From Thinopyrum elongatum (taxonomy: Eukaryota > Streptophyta > Magnoliopsida > Poales > Poaceae), in contig CM022303.1 of the NCBI GenBank assembly GCA_011799875.1, positions 300,836,362-300,900,361 of the forward strand: DNA of 64,000 bases. The letters are read 5' to 3'. The notes below the pieces were generated by a model, which was given only the letters and a program-made list of their open reading frames with translations, had not been told where the DNA came from and ran no database searches. How positions within the stretch are numbered: position 1 is the stretch's first letter; every line of letters starts with the position of its first letter. Below, piece after piece: positions 12,128 to 25,400 of this stretch. The position numbers were made by a program, and so were the translations under genes.

Positions 12128-14903
12128 TGTAGCGACCCGATCCCAATGGATCGAAGTCTCTGTGCTTAAGTGTCATCCCTGGATCGGTATGCTAACACAC
12201 ACAGTACTCGAGGATTTATAACAGAGTTAAATCACACACCTATTACATCGAAATCCTCATAAAGAGTATTTATTACATAAATATGGCTGAAGGCCAACTA
12301 AATAAAATAACTGCGGAAGCTTCGAAGATAAATGAGTCCATCAACTCCAACGCCATAGCTGAGTGCATGACAATGACCTATCGCACCTTACTCTTCGTCT
12401 GAAAATTCTGCAACATGATATGTTGCAGCCGTGTAGGTCAACACATGGAATATGCTGGCAAAATCACACTATAGAGCAATGATGAACAATATCTACCACT
12501 ACATGCATATTTGGCTGGTGGAGGCTCTAAGTTTAGTTTTGCATAAAGCTAATTTTTCCCTACAACAAAGGAATAAATTTTATTTACTACCAAGTTTATG
12601 CCATTATTGAGAAGGTTCCTACAACTCAATCCCAAAAGAATATTAATAACCCAACAATTTCATTAAGTAAAGTGATGAGATCAAACCAATAATTCAAATA
12701 CCAGATACTCAAGATGTCCATAACCGGGGACACAGCTAATCATGATTAGTTTATACACTCTGCAGAGGTTTGCGCACTTTTCCCCACAAGACTCGATCTC
12801 CTCCGTTGGATTTCTCGCACTACACGGTGTTTGAGAAACGGATGACCAAGAACAGTCTTTAAGAAGTGTTAACTCTTTACTCTGGGTAGACAGTACCACC
12901 TACTTTCCCCTACATCTGCTAGCCTACCACTGAAAGAGGCCACACAACATACTCAACTATGCCAGGGCCCATAATGGCTTGTGGCTGCACACGGAAGTTT
13001 CTAGCATGAATAATCTTATGATCCCTTTGAGCCTGGGTGGCGAACCTAGGGTAATCACACGGGTACTCCGGGATTCCCTTGGGTAAGCACTGGTTTCTCC
13101 AGGTGCCCCAAACAATCCACCCAGATGTGTGTTAATGTTGCCACCTTAAGTTACCCTTAATTATTAACTCTCGCAACTTGCATGAATCTCACATACCAAT
13201 CCCCGTCTACGAGCATGGCTAAGCAATAAGTAACAAAGCGTATATTCCCGGGGTGATCAAAAGGTATTAGGTTCCTACCTCAACAACTACATAGCGACAA
13301 CCACATATTCCCAAACCTACTCATGCAAATATTTGAGGGTTGAAACTAATGCATAAAAATTGGGTAATAAAGGGGTATGGTCAAAGTGTAACTTGCCTTG
13401 CTGACGATCGAAAAACCCTAGAGATTCGTAGTAGCAAGCTTCGCACTCCGGATACTCTATCGTAGACAAACAATAACATACATAAGCACTCAAGCATAAG
13501 ATGCAAAGGTAAAACCAAATAAAAAGATCTAAACATAAAGTTCAAATGAAGAGCTTCGATTTGCAAAAAGAATCGATCAAACCGGAATTACGAAACTCAA
13601 ACTACGATCAAAAGAAGTTCAAATTCAAATCTGTTTGAAACCAAATTTTAAATTTTCAAAAACATGTTCAAGTTGATTATCTGAATAGAGGGGATTGAGA
13701 CGAAGAATTTGGCGTTGGTTTCGTTGGATTTGGATAAACGAGCAAAAAGTTGCGATCGTTTGAAGATCAGGGACTAATCTGTGAAGAAAATAATTACGTA
13801 CGGGTCTCTGGCCGAAAATTAACTGAAAAAGAAAAATCTATCGGACGAACGTCCGCTAACAGAGACTAACGAACGAAAACATTCGTTAACAGATCTAAAC
13901 GAACGAACATTCGCTAATTAACGAACTAAAATAACTAAATCAATCTAATACTAAACCGAAAAAAACCGAGAAAAGACCGGCGAACCGGGACGGTTTTTAC
14001 CGGCTAAACGGCGGTGAGAAAAACCGACGGCGACGGCGACTGCGGGACGGCGCGGCGACAGCAGCTGCAGCAGGCGGCGGCGCGGGCGGTGGTGGCAGAG
14101 GCGGCGGCGGCGCGGGATCGGCGGCGGCGCGGCGCGGTGGTGGCAAAGGCGGGCGGTGGCGGGATGAGAAGAGAGGGGCCGGGGGTGCCGTATTTATATG
14201 CGGGAGGGGGGTGGCGGCCGACTTGGGGAGGGGGTCGCGGCGGCGGGGCAGACTCGGACTCCGGAAGGAGTCCGGCGGCGGCACGGCGCGGATCCGCTCG
14301 GGACTCCGTCCCGAGCTGGCGGAGGCGGTGGCGCGAGCTGGGCCGAGGCCTGGCTTCGGCTGGGCCGGCCCAGTTGGAATTTTTTTTTAAACAATTTTCC
14401 AGAGAAAGAAAAATACGAAAAACTATATTAAATATATATCTAAAAATACCATAAAATTCACATAATAATATGGCCTTATTAATGGCCTAGTGAACATTTT
14501 TTTGGGCCTAAATGCCTAAAATAAAAAAAAACATTTTAGTACTAATAAACACCGCAATAAATAAATAAACTAGCGAATAAAATCAAATAAATTTCCAAAA
14601 ATTTCAAAATTCAATTTCCAATATTTTTCTACTGAATTGAAGAAGTCATATTATCTTCCCTCATTATTTTTAAAATATTTGAAAAAGAATTTTGAAAAAA
14701 ACAATTTGATCCAATTACCAATTTTTGATAAATCAAAATTGGATTTTTTTTGTGAAACCTCCAACTCTCTCAAATTGGTCCTTGAGTTGCTTAAGGCCTC
14801 TTGGAACAAAATGCAACCAAAACCAAACAACAAAAATGCATAAATCATGGATGCATATGAATGATCTATAAATAACATCCAAATTAAAAATTTGGATGTT
14901 ACA
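12128..14903 (-). mobile_element. Solo LTR of a long-LTR Gypsy-type family, minus orientation
   Basis: Termini are TGTAGCGACC on the + strand and GGATGTTACA at the far end; read on the minus strand it starts TGTAACATCC. Flanks are CCAAT (12123-12127) and CCAAC (14904-14908), and the uninterrupted 5' LTR has CCAAC at this point, so this is a 5-bp TSD with one later change. No primer site or coding domain is seen. A TATA-like site on the minus strand at 14191-14198 precedes a GC-rich leader-like block (about 14000-14190). ORFs in that block are low-complexity artefacts. Assignment to a Sukkula/Erika-like long-LTR group is a guess. Confidence 0.75.
14191..14198 (-). promoter_or_regulatory. Probable TATA box of the minus-strand solo LTR
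   Basis: The minus strand reads TATAAATA, just upstream (in LTR sense) of a strongly GC-rich leader-like block. This agrees with the minus orientation inferred from the TGTAACATCC terminus. Confidence 0.45.
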
Positions 14904-14965
14904 CCAACAACCCTCCCATCGTGGGAGGACCAATCTTCATCAACATCTTCACCAGCACCATCTCA

Positions 14966-16906
14966 TCTTGATAGGTGGGAACCCGATGAACGAGTTCATG
15001 CCCGAGGGTGGCCCGATCTTCACGTCCTAGGATTGAATCGAGAGGGATAACTAGCTGCAAGCAGCCGGGATAACTAGCTTTATACTTGCCAAGGTTGGAT
15101 GCAACCCGTACGTTGGGGATGGCTGACCGAAGCTACAAGAACTCCAACCCGTTGTTCGAACAATCGCAGAACCACAAACCGGGACTAGCCCACACAAAAC
15201 GACCGAAACAGTAGAGCACGAATTAGGGGGAACCAGAGGCTCCTTCTCATGAATCCGTATGAACTCACAAGAGCAAAGGTAGCAAGGATCTCTTGGATCT
15301 CTCTAGCAGTCTTGTTGCATAAGCTTGTAGCTGAATGGTTTGACAAAAGGTTTTTCTAGAGGATGGGAGAGATGGGGTTTTATAGCAGGGACAACCCCCC
15401 TTAGCTAGGTGTGAAAATGGTTTCAAAAGTAAGCAGGTTTGCATGGCTTCCTTGGGTGAATAAGCAGTCAACTTTGGGAGTTGTTGGAGAGCTCCTCGGA
15501 AATTCGCGAAGCCTTGACAGCCTGGACACCTTTCACGAGAATGACTAGAGCTTTTGACTCACAACTCCAAATGATGTGAGGTTTTTTGCATTAGAAAGAT
15601 AATTTGATGTAGCTTCTGTTGATGTACCCCTATGGCCCCGTCTCTCCACCACATGGGTATGGCACAACAAAACATCAGAGGTAAAAACTGACAGCCTCAG
15701 CTTCACTTGAAACTTGTTTTCTCCAAACTTGTTCCTCCAAACTGGTTCCATCAAGAGCTCATAGGTTGTTGGATTTCTTCCATGTGATACCTAAATTCAA
15801 CTAACAACAATGGGGATGAAAGTGCAGCCATGTATTCAAGATTATAGTATGAACTTAAGTTAGCGTTCACCTGGGCATATGTTTGCTTGATTCGACTTAG
15901 TAATTATTTCCAACTAAATTTTGCACATTTCGGAAATGTCATGTATGATGTACCCATGTGCTCATCATCCTCCCTCCCTTGATGAAGAGTCGTCCTCGAC
16001 TATCTTTTATCTAGAAAAGATAAGTAGATAATATCCATGTAAAGAAATTATGCAATCCTCATTTGTAGCTTTCACCTTTGAATTGTGTTGCATCTGATCA
16101 TGTACTTGTTTGTCACAACTTGGAGTTTGTCTAGGGATGATTGGTGTTGTTTCAATGACCGAGATGTCCTCATCATCCCCCCTCTCTTGAAAAGGAGTCG
16201 TCCTTGACTGTACCTGGTCATCATACAAAAGAAAGCATGGCAATACCAAATCATAATGCAAATGTTTCATGATATAGAGTATTTTAGTTTTCAACTTTGC
16301 TATCTTATGGATGATACCAACATGATGTTTTGTTCGACTCAACAATTCCTTCCAACTAACATTTCCATGAAGCACAAATTTATAACCAACCATGAGCATG
16401 TCCATATCATCCTCCCTCTCTTGGAGAAAAGTCGTCCTCAACTTCATTCGCTCTACAAAATTATGGCACAAGGACAATACAAAATAACTAGGGAAAGAAA
16501 ATTTTAAACAATTATGAGTGGATCTTAAGTCTACCAACTCCTTTATTTTGTCTTCAAGGTTGAAAAAACTATATTGATGGATGGATGGCATGCTAAAGGA
16601 TGTACCCAATAATTTTTCTCTTATTTTGTTTCGCCAATGTTTCAAGAGTTCATATGTGCATACCTCGGGGTGCATCAAAATGGAAGATCCTTTTTATTTT
16701 ACCTCATTGAGTATGTGAATGCCTTTCTGAAAATCAATCTTCACACATGCACCTTGTGTAGTGGTACTCCATGTCCTGCATATTTGTTCTTGGATCTCAA
16801 ACTCCCATCGTTGCAAGAGAGCTGATAGGTATGCCTTTTGCACCTGCACATATTGCAAAGAAAGAGAATTTTGTGAAAGGTTAGTTATTGAATGTTCCTC
16901 TCTCTT
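14966..16906 (-). mobile_element. Unclassified retroelement-like fragment replacing part of the LTR
   Basis: This block has no counterpart in the 5' LTR of element A. It begins 'tcttgataggtgggaaccc' and ends '...cctctctctt'. No target duplication is visible and 132 bp of LTR are missing, so it looks like a rearrangement or end-joining event. On the minus strand, 16007-16678 is open for 223 codons and contains repeated motifs of the form RTTPFQERGDDED. I associate such motifs with the 3' ends of Gypsy pol regions, but this is not proven. Confidence 0.4.
16007..16678 (-). pseudogene. Unrecognised 223-codon minus-strand ORF with repeated motif
   Basis: The translation carries RMKLRTTFLQEREDDMDM and, about 75 residues later, VQSRTTPFQERGDDEDI. 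A third, more decayed copy lies just past its end (the 'gaagagtcgtcctcgac' block near 15983). The underlying DNA is an imperfect repeat of roughly 200-230 bp. I recognise no catalytic domain. It could be the tail of a Gypsy polyprotein or an untranslated region that happens to be open. Confidence 0.3.
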
Positions 16907-17707
16907 TTCATATCCATGATGCTATTCAATACCCCTCTGATCTTGAACATGAATATGATTTGTGATTATTTGCTTTTGTTCTTGAGGACATGGGAGAAGT
17001 CTTGTCATAAGTAATCATGTGAATTTGGTATTAGTTTGATATTTTGGTGATGTGTATGTTGTGATTCCCTTAGTGGTGTTATGTGAACGCCGACTACATG
17101 ACACTTCACCATCTTTGGGCCTAAGGGAATGCATTATGGAGTAGTTATTAGATGATGGGTTGCTAGAGTGACAGAAGCTTAAACCCTAGTTTATGTGCTA
17201 TTCCGTAAGGGTCTGATTTGGATTCAAATGTTTCATGCTATTGTTAGATTTATCTTAATTCTTCTTTCATAGTTGCGGATGGTTGTGAGAGGGGGTAATC
17301 ATAAGTGGGAGGCTTGTTCAAGTAAGAACAACACCCAAGCACCGGTCCACCCACATATCAAAATATCAAAGTAGCGAACGTGAATCAAACAAACATGATG
17401 AAAGTGACTAGACGAAATTCATGTGTGTCCTCAAGAATGTTTTACTTGCTATAAGAGAAAGTTCTGGCATGTCCTTTGCTACAAAAAGGATTGGGCTACC
17501 TTGCTGCACCTATTGTTACTATTGTTACTTGTTGCTCGTTAAAAATTACCTTGTTATCAAACTATTTGTTACCGACAATTTCAGTGCCTGCAGACAATAC
17601 CTTGCTGAAAACCGCTTGTCATTCCCTTTTGCTCCTCGTTGGGTTCGACACACTTACTTATTGAAAGTACTACGATTGATCCCCTATACTTGTGGGTCAT
17701 CAGGGTC

Positions 17708-18440
17708 TATCACCAATGATTTCATAGGAGGCTATGCAATTGTTTCTCGTCGCGACCGAGTGCACGGTTCGCGGGGGGTGATAGAGTGAGATTTTGGAAT
17801 GACAAATGGATTGGAGGTCGAATCGCAATAGACATTGCACCCAGCTTATATTCATTTGTCAAGGCGAGAGGAGAAAGAATAGAACAATCATGAAAGCCCT
17901 AGCTGAGGGAAGATGGATTAATGATATTCGAGAAACTCTCTCGATGGATGTGATCATTGAATTCATGGACCTATGGAACCAAATTCAGCTTGCTCCAGCC
18001 TTGAACAATGAGGAAGATTGCTTCTCATGGAGGCTCTCAGCAAACGGAGTTTATTCGACAAGTTGTGCCTACGAGGCTTACTTTTTCAGCACTGAACAGG
18101 TAGATTATGCCCAATCTCGATGGAAAAATAATGGCCTCCCAAGGAGCAATTCTTCACTTGGTTGGTTATGGAGAACGATTGTTGGACGACGGATTGACTT
18201 GTGAGGCATGGGATGCAACACCCCCATGTCACATGTTCTGCGACTAGGAGCCCGAATCAATTGATCTTATTACAGTGCAATGCCTGTTTTCGAGACACTT
18301 CTGGTTCCTCTTCCTTCATATTTTCGGGCTTCGTTATTTGACCCCTACTGCAAAAGACAATGTCCAATATTGGCGGTGCTCGATGGAAAGGTGGGTTTCT
18401 CAGACGTGTTCCAAAGGGCTGACAACATCTTGATAGTTGG
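17708..18440 (+). pseudogene. LINE ORF2 fragment, zinc-binding RT C-terminal region (segment 2 of 3)
   Basis: This continues the fragment that stops at 2836. Joining 2836 to 17708 gives WSGLSPMIS.EAMQLFLVAT, the usual text at this point of plant LINE ORF2. Motifs VRFWNDKWIGG (about 17790), IAPSLYSFVK, and a zf-RVT-like segment ending FSRHFWFLFLHIFGLRYLTP (about 18285) follow, spread over three frames with several stops. It ends at the insertion site of Gypsy element B and resumes at 30590. Confidence 0.75.
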
Positions 18441-19346
18441 TGTCGGTGCAACAGACCCTGGGTCCATTGCACGGACTGTGCACAGGCCAGAGACAAGATT
18501 ACAAGACCAAGATCAGACTAAACAAGGAGGATCAACTCCTTTGAAGGATCCAAGTGCAAGTTGAGAAGGCCAAGGTGAGCCAGAGGAGCAGGGCATCGCT
18601 AAGGGAAGGACCTACCTTGCCGGGCAGGCGAGCCTGGTAGGGTTGGGTTTTGCCCCGGAAGCAAGCTCCCAGATCGTCCCAGCAAGCCTGCCGGGGCTAG
18701 CGGAGGCAAGCCACTCCACCGCTCCACCTCACAAGCGACGCAAGTCAGTAATCGAAGCGGTGTCAAGCTCCAAGGTGACTAAGTGGCTGCTTTCTACCAC
18801 ATGGCAGCCACTTCCTACAGCAAACACCTCCATATGACACCCGTCCTGAGACGTGTCAAGCGAGCAGGCGCGAAGCTGGCAAAACAGCTCGGCAGGGCCT
18901 GCCGGGCGAGCTATGATGTGACACTGAGCGGCGCATTTAATGCGCTCTGTCAGCCTGTAGAGTTAGATATGATAGCACTGTAAGCTATCTAATCAGTACG
19001 CAAAGACTGATTTGCCACTATGGTGACCCCTTAATCTATAAAAGAAGGCCCATGGCAACCGTAGAAATGGTTGGACCCTCACATATCCATACACGCGTAG
19101 CCACTCTCGCCCCCAGAGCGACCTTGCCGGGCGAGTGTGCTACATTCACCACCATTATCCACCATCAATCCACCAAAGCAAGAGTAGGGTTTTATGCCTC
19201 ACGGCGGCCCGAACCTGGGTAAAGACTGCCCGTGTGATCTCTGTCGTGCTGCGCGACGCTTCTCCGCTCTTTGTGCAACGTGCCCATCCCCCCGCCGAAC
19301 CAAAAGGGGCTCATGGCCCCATAGGTGGCCGTGGTTTCCCACGACA
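18441..19346 (+). repeat. 5' LTR of element B
   Basis: 906 bp, TGTCGGTGC...CACGACA, followed after four bases by the primer site. A TATA-like site lies at 19037. Small ORFs inside it are also present in the 3' LTR and are not genes. Confidence 0.93.
19037..19043 (+). promoter_or_regulatory. TATA box in the 5' LTR of element B
   Basis: TATAAAA follows a GC-balanced upstream region and precedes the last 300 bp of the LTR. The same motif is kept in the 3' LTR at 30275-30281, although neighbouring bases differ. Confidence 0.6.
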
Positions 19347-19350
19347 GCTT

Positions 19351-19370
19351 TGGCACGCCAGGTAGGGGGA
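19351..19370 (+). other. Primer binding site region of element B
   Basis: TGGCACGCCAGGTAGGGGGA begins four bases after the 5' LTR and has the TGG start that pairs with a tRNA CCA end. I do not assign the tRNA species. Confidence 0.65.
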
Positions 19371-19446
19371 TCACTTGCGCGAAACCGAGAGCGTACGCTG
19401 TGCGTCATCTTCATCGACATTTTCGTCATCGACGGCGTCATCGACT

Positions 19447-22400
19447 ATGGCGCCCAAGAGGAAGCCCGGAGCTGCAAATCACCCGTCCACCTCGAAGGCT
19501 CCGCCGCCCGCGACTGCCGACGTCGCGGGGAGTGCGGGGGCTCGTGAGTGTGTGGATGCTGCGGGGGATGTGGTCGGCGCAGGCGGCGCCGTCACCACCT
19601 CCCCCACGGCCGAAGCAGGAACGGGAGGTACCGGGGAAAGACAGCCTCAGCAACATCCCAATGGCCATGCTCCACGAGGTACGGATGGAGGGATCATTCT
19701 GCCTGAACCCCTTCTCCTTGCCAACGGGCACAGCCGTAGTGATGATGCTCGCTCTGGGGCGAATCGCAACCCTCCGACCGCCCCCGCTGTGGGCGCGACC
19801 GCAGCGCATGCGCCACCCCCGGGGCGGGCTAACCCAAATACTGTGCCTAACGGAGCCGCTGGCCCTCAGGCGCCTCCGCCGCGTCACCATGCCGTCCAAA
19901 CGGCTGGTTCACATCAGCAAGGGCATGGTGCAGTCGCCACCGGCAATGTCAGGAGCCGAGCGACGCTACGATCTACATCGTCATCACCTATGCCAAGCAC
20001 TACCTCAGAGGCCATGGCGCGAGCCCAACTGCTGTTGAGATTTCCACCGGCGGCAGACCAGATGGATGAGTGGCGAGCCACCATCCAAAGTTTGATTGGT
20101 TTTGCCGAGGCGGAAGGATCACAGCGGGCCGGACCGCCACGGCCTTCCCAGGCAGCAACGGTAGCTCGTGCGGCTGGTCGTGCGGGAGGGGCCACCCTCA
20201 CGGTACAATCCCCACCACGGCAAGCCGCCCGAGAGCCGCAAAACCAAGCACCCGATGACCTCTCGATGGCCTCGTCGGACCCTCGAGCGCGTCAAGGCCG
20301 ACAGCGTGCCCCGGAGGGCAGGCGAAGGGAAGGCGCGCGCATCATCGACAAGCGGCGCCGCGATGACCCCCGCCGGTCCAATGGGTGCGGTGGCCCCGAC
20401 GTCGACGAGCCCACGCTCGGAGATAGTGGGTACCTGCCTTTCGAGGTGGGGTGCCCTGCCTTCACCCGTGAGCTGCGGCAAGTTCGTTGGCCGTCCACTC
20501 GCATGTTCAAGCCAGAGACACCCGAGAAGTATGATGGGAGACTAAACCTGGCAGAGTTCTTGAGCATCTAGACCATCGTTGTTCAAGCTGCCGGGGGAAG
20601 AGATGAGAAGGTGTTCGCCAACTACTTCCCTTTGGCCCTCAAGTCAAATGTGAGGTCTTGGCTGATGCACCTGCCGGAGAACTCCATTTTGACCTGGGCT
20701 GACCTGTGCCACGAGTTCATTGGCGCCTTCACGGGCGGCCATCAAGAACCAGGGCGGAGCAACCTGCAGCTTCTCCAGCAGAAAGAAGGAGAAACTCTGC
20801 AGAAGTACTTGCACAGATTCAGTCGAGTCCACAGAAATATCCCAGATATCCACCCAGCTGCCGTGATAGCTGCCTTCCAATCCAACGTGCGCAACCGCAG
20901 GATACGTTCCAAGATGAACGTTCGGTTGCCCAAGACTGTGAAGGAGCTCTACACTTTAGTGGACAAATGTGCTCGGGTGGAGGAGGGGAGGAAACTTCCT
21001 GGAGAGGAAGATTGCGTCGACATTGACTCAGAAGATGACGATGAAACCATCAGTAAGAAGAAGAAGAACAAGAAGTGCAAGGATAAGACAGTGATGACTG
21101 TTGAGGGGTCAGGCACGCCTAGTACCGGCAACAAGGCCAAGGCTGAAGCCCCCGGCAAGGAGGCTACCGCATGCGCTGACTGCCGGGAGGCGGCGGCTGC
21201 CGAGAAAGCTGGGAAAATTGATGGGCCGTACTGTAAGATTCATCGGACCAAGGGCCATGATCTCCAGGAGTGTCATCAGGTAGAGTAGCTCGTCAAGAGA
21301 CAGAAGGATGAGTATGAAAAGCGCGATAAGGAAAAAGGTCAGAATGGCGCTGGCGGGAAGGGCCGGGGTGGTGAAGCAAATCGCCCCGGCAAGGCTCCTC
21401 GGAACCAAGGGAAACCCGCCAAAGGCTGAGAGAAGGAGGATTGCAGTAATAAGAGTGATGGAGGGAATGAAGAGGAAACCAGCGAGAAGGAGTTCTAGAA
21501 AGCCACTGACGCCCTATGCATTGACGGGGGTGCATCTTTGCACTCCTCTCATCGCCAACTTAAATAGTGGGCACGTGAAGTCAATGCCGTGGAGCCAGCG
21601 GCAGATTCTCGGAAGCCACTCAAGTGGTCACACATGCCCATCATCTTTGATGAAGAGGACCACCCCGATCACATTACTGTGATAGGGTGCTTGCCGTTGT
21701 TGGTCTCACCAACAATTCGCAACCTCAAGGTCACAAAGATGCTGGTTGACAGCGGGGCTGGGTTGAATCTGATTTCCCCAAAGGTTATCAGCAAACTCCA
21801 GATAGCAGAGGAAGAACTTAAGGCCACAGGCACGTTTCAAGGAGTCAATCCTGGCAGGAGCCGTCCTAAGGGAAAGGTTACATTGCCAGTGACATTTGGA
21901 GGAGAGTTGAACTACATGACTGAGAAAGTTGTGTTTGATGTGGTTAACCTCCCCCTGCCGTACAACGAGATCCTTGGGAGCCCGGCCCTGGCCAAATTCA
22001 TGGCAGCATGCCACTATGCCTACAATACCTTGAAGATGCCATGGCCGATGGGCGTCATTTCCATCCCATCAGACAAGAAGGATGCAATTATTTGCATAGA
22101 TAAGATGTACCAGGACGCGGTCGTGACAGAGGTCGCGGAAGCCACAGTTCCCGCCAAGGAAAAGCGTAGAAGGGGCACTGGAAAGGAATCCGGGAAGCGT
22201 ACCCCTGTGGAATGTGTCGCGCCCGTTGATGACATGCCAGAGAGTTCCAACAGCAAGAGATCCAAGGCTGCTCCACCCCAAGTGAAAAAGGTCACGGCAG
22301 GGCTGGCTGGCGCTGATGGTACTTTCACTATGAGCGCCACCCTTGATGACAAATAGGAAAGCGCGCTCGTTGCCTTCCTGCGGGCGATTATCGGTGTGTT

Positions 22401-25400
22401 TGCCTGGCAACCATCTGATATCCCCGGTGTTCCCAAGGAGGTAATCGAGCACCACCTTGCTGTCTGCCCACATGCCCGACCCATCAAGCAGAAGGTTCGG
22501 AAGCAGGCCTTGGAGCGGCAGCAGTTTATTGCCAAGGAAATCAAGAAACTTGAAGCAGCTGGTTTGGTCAGAGGAGTACTGCATCCAACATGGTTAGCAA
22601 ACCCAGTGGTTGTGTGCAAGGCTAATGGAAAATGGAGGCTTTGCATAGATTTCACGGATCTGAACAAGGCATGCCCAAAGGACCCATTTCCCTTGCCGCG
22701 TCTCGACCAGATCGTGGATTCTACTTCAGGATGTGAGTTGCTCTCTTTTCTGGATGCATACTCCGGATACCATCAGATTTTTATGTCCAAGGAAGACGAA
22801 GAAAAGACCTCATTCATCACCCCATGCGGCACGTACTGCTTTGTGCGCATGCCTTTCGGGTTGAAGAGTGCCGGGTCCACTTTTGCAAGAGCAGTCCAGA
22901 TTGGCTTTGAACCACAGTTGCACAGGAACATTGAAGCCTATATGGATGATATTGTGGTCAAGACCAAGGACAGATCAACCCTCATCCAGGATTTAGAAGA
23001 GACATTTGCTAATCTGCGCAAGATAAACTTGAAACTGAATCCGGAGAAGTGCGTGTTTGGCGTTCCCTCCGGCAAGCTACTTGGTTTCTTTGTGTCCCAC
23101 CGTGGGATAGAGGCCAACCCCAATAAGATCAAGGCTATTGAGCAGATACAGGCACCTAAGACAGTTAAGGATGTGAGGCGTTTGGCAGGATGCGTTGCCG
23201 CGCTTAGTAGATTCATCTCCAAGTCTGCCGAGTGCGCCTTGCCGTTCTTCAAGATTTTGAAGAAGGCAGGACCCATGAAGTGGACCCCGGAAGCAGATGC
23301 AGCACTGCAGGATTTGAAGGCCTACTTGTCTTCTGTGCCTACTTTGGTCGCACCCAAACCACAAGAGCCGTTACAACTATATCTGGCAGCAACTAATCAA
23401 GTGGTTAGTGCGGCCCTAGTAGCGCAGCGGGAAGTGGAAGAAGCAGCCACCTCAGAAGTGTCCCGCCTAGGGAAGAGGAAGAGAGTGGCCCGACAAGGCC
23501 AGGTACGGATTAGGACAAAGAAGAGCACGGCAGCGGAAGCAACCCCAAGGACACGGCAAGGAAGAAGGTGGAGCACCGCCCAGTATACTTCGTCAGCTCC
23601 CTGTTGGAGGGGGCTAGATCCAGGTATTCTGGCGTGCAAAAATTGATCTTTGGCCTTGTCATGGCCTCAAGGAAACTGTGCCACTACTTCCAAGCCCATG
23701 AGATCACGGTTGTCACCCGCTTCCCATTGCAAAGGATACTTCGAAACCCAGAGGCCACCGGCAGGATAGTGGAGTGGCCATTGGAGTTATTCATCTTTGG
23801 CCTGATGTTTGAAAGCACATCAATGATCCAGAGCAGGGCATTGGTAGAGTTTATTGCAGAATGGACGCCAACCCCTGATGAGGAAGTATTGGAAACAATT
23901 ATCCCCGGCAAGGAAGCGCCCCAAGAATGGATCATGTATTTCGATGGTGCCTTCTTCCTACAAGGTGCAGGGGCTGGCGTGCTTCTCGTGGCTCCCACTG
24001 GAGAGCACCTGAGGTACATCGTCCAGATGCACTTTCCCCGGGAGGAGGCGACCAACAATACAGCAGAATATGAAGGGCTTCTTGCCGGGCTCAGGATTGC
24101 TACAGAGTTGGGAATCAAGAAGCTGATCATTCGAGGAGATTCACAACTGGTGGTGAGACAAGTCAACAAGGATTACCAAAGCCCATTGATGGAGGCATAC
24201 GTCGAGGAAGTGAGAAGATTGGAGGAGCGCTTTGACGGGTTGCAAACAGAGCACGTACCCCGTGCGGAAAACAGCATTGCTGATCACCTGTCAAAGTGCG
24301 CTGCGCAGAAGCTTCCTGTGGAACCAGGGACTTTTGTTCTCCATCTTACTCAGCCCTCCGTATCCCCGACAACAATGGCCCGAAAGAGGAGGAAATTGGA
24401 CTCCGGTAAGCCTCTCCCGGTAGAGCCTTTCGGGGCTCCTGGCAGGGACCCTGCCGAGAACAACTCCCCTTCGATTGCCGGGCTGCACCCTCCTACCGGG
24501 CCACCGGTCCCCGCGGACGAGGGATGCGCCCCCATGAATGAGGAGGTGCCGCTAGTCCTCGTTGCCAAGCCTCAGGCTCCAACTTGGGCAAGGCACATAG
24601 TCCATTTCCTCCAAACTGGAGAACTTCCCGAAGAGCAAGAAGAAGCTGAAAGAGTAGCCTGGAGGGCCAGTATGTACCAGTTTGTCGATGACACACTATA
24701 TAGAAGAAGGCCCAACGGTGTGAAATTGAAGTGCATTTGCCGGGAAGGAGGAAAGGAACTGCTGGCAGAGATACACAAAGGCATGTGCGGCTCCCACATT
24801 GGATCAAGGGCTTTGGTTGGGAAAGCATTCCGGCAAGGATTCTATTGGCCCACAGCCCTCCAAGATGCGGTTGAGCTCGTCACCAAGTGTGAAGCCTGTC
24901 AGTTCCATTCCAAAAATATCCATCTGCCTGCCCAAGCACTCCAGACAATCCCTTTGTCATGGCCGTTTTCGGTCTGGGGGCTCGATATCCTCGGCCCTTT
25001 CCCCCGAGCTGCCGGGAGCTTTGAATTCTTGTTCGTTGCAATCGATAAGTTTACAAAGTGGCCGGAAGTAGATGCCGTGAGAAAGGTGACTGCTCAGTCA
25101 GCTATCAAGTTCTTGAAAGGATTGGTGTGCCGCTTCGGGGTCCCTGCCCGGATCATCACCGACAATGGCACCCAGTTCACGAGCCGCTCCTTCGTGCAAT
25201 ATGTTCATGCCCTCGGAAGCAAGATCTCATTTGCATCTGTCGCACATCCCAGAAGCAAAGGACAAGCTGAGAGGGCGAACGCTGAAGTGCTGCGAGGACT
25301 CAAGACAAGAACGTTTGATAAGCTGTGGAAGCGCGGCAGGCAATGGATCAATGAGCTGCCGGTGGTTCTTTGGTCCCTCAGAACAACACCAAACCGAGCT

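Larger units (their letters stand above)
2837..17702 (+). mobile_element. Full-length Gypsy LTR retrotransposon A (Athila lineage, Sabrina/WHAM-like)
   Basis: Both ends are fixed. The 5' LTR opens TGATACATCC at 2837, the 3' LTR ends GGGTCATCA at 17702, and the 5-bp duplication GGGTC occurs at 2832-2836 and 17703-17707. Inside are a tRNA-Asp primer site, a decayed gag-pol, an extra ORF in the env position, a long untranslated region and a polypurine tract. The 3' LTR was later hit twice (12128-14903 and 14966-16906), so the native element was near 10 kb. The two LTRs differ visibly at roughly one base in ten to fifteen over their first 500 bp, which makes this an old copy. It sits inside a LINE fragment. 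Confidence 0.92.
11591..17702 (+). repeat. 3' LTR of element A, interrupted twice
   Basis: The LTR survives in three pieces: 11591-12127, 14909-14965 and 16907-17702. The first gap is a clean solo-LTR insertion with a target duplication. At the second gap, 132 bp of LTR (equivalent to 3429-3560 of the 5' copy) have been replaced by 1.94 kb of foreign sequence. The last piece matches the 5' LTR from 'atccatgatgctattc' to the end. Confidence 0.88.

Noticed and set aside
14014..14454. Overlapping Ala/Gly/Arg-rich ORFs on both strands
   Set aside because: Same GC-rich LTR leader effect; low-complexity text in every frame.
18257..18564. ORFs spanning the left end of element B
   Set aside because: They cross the LINE/LTR junction at 18441 and so are chimeric artefacts; the same LTR words recur at 29485-29760.
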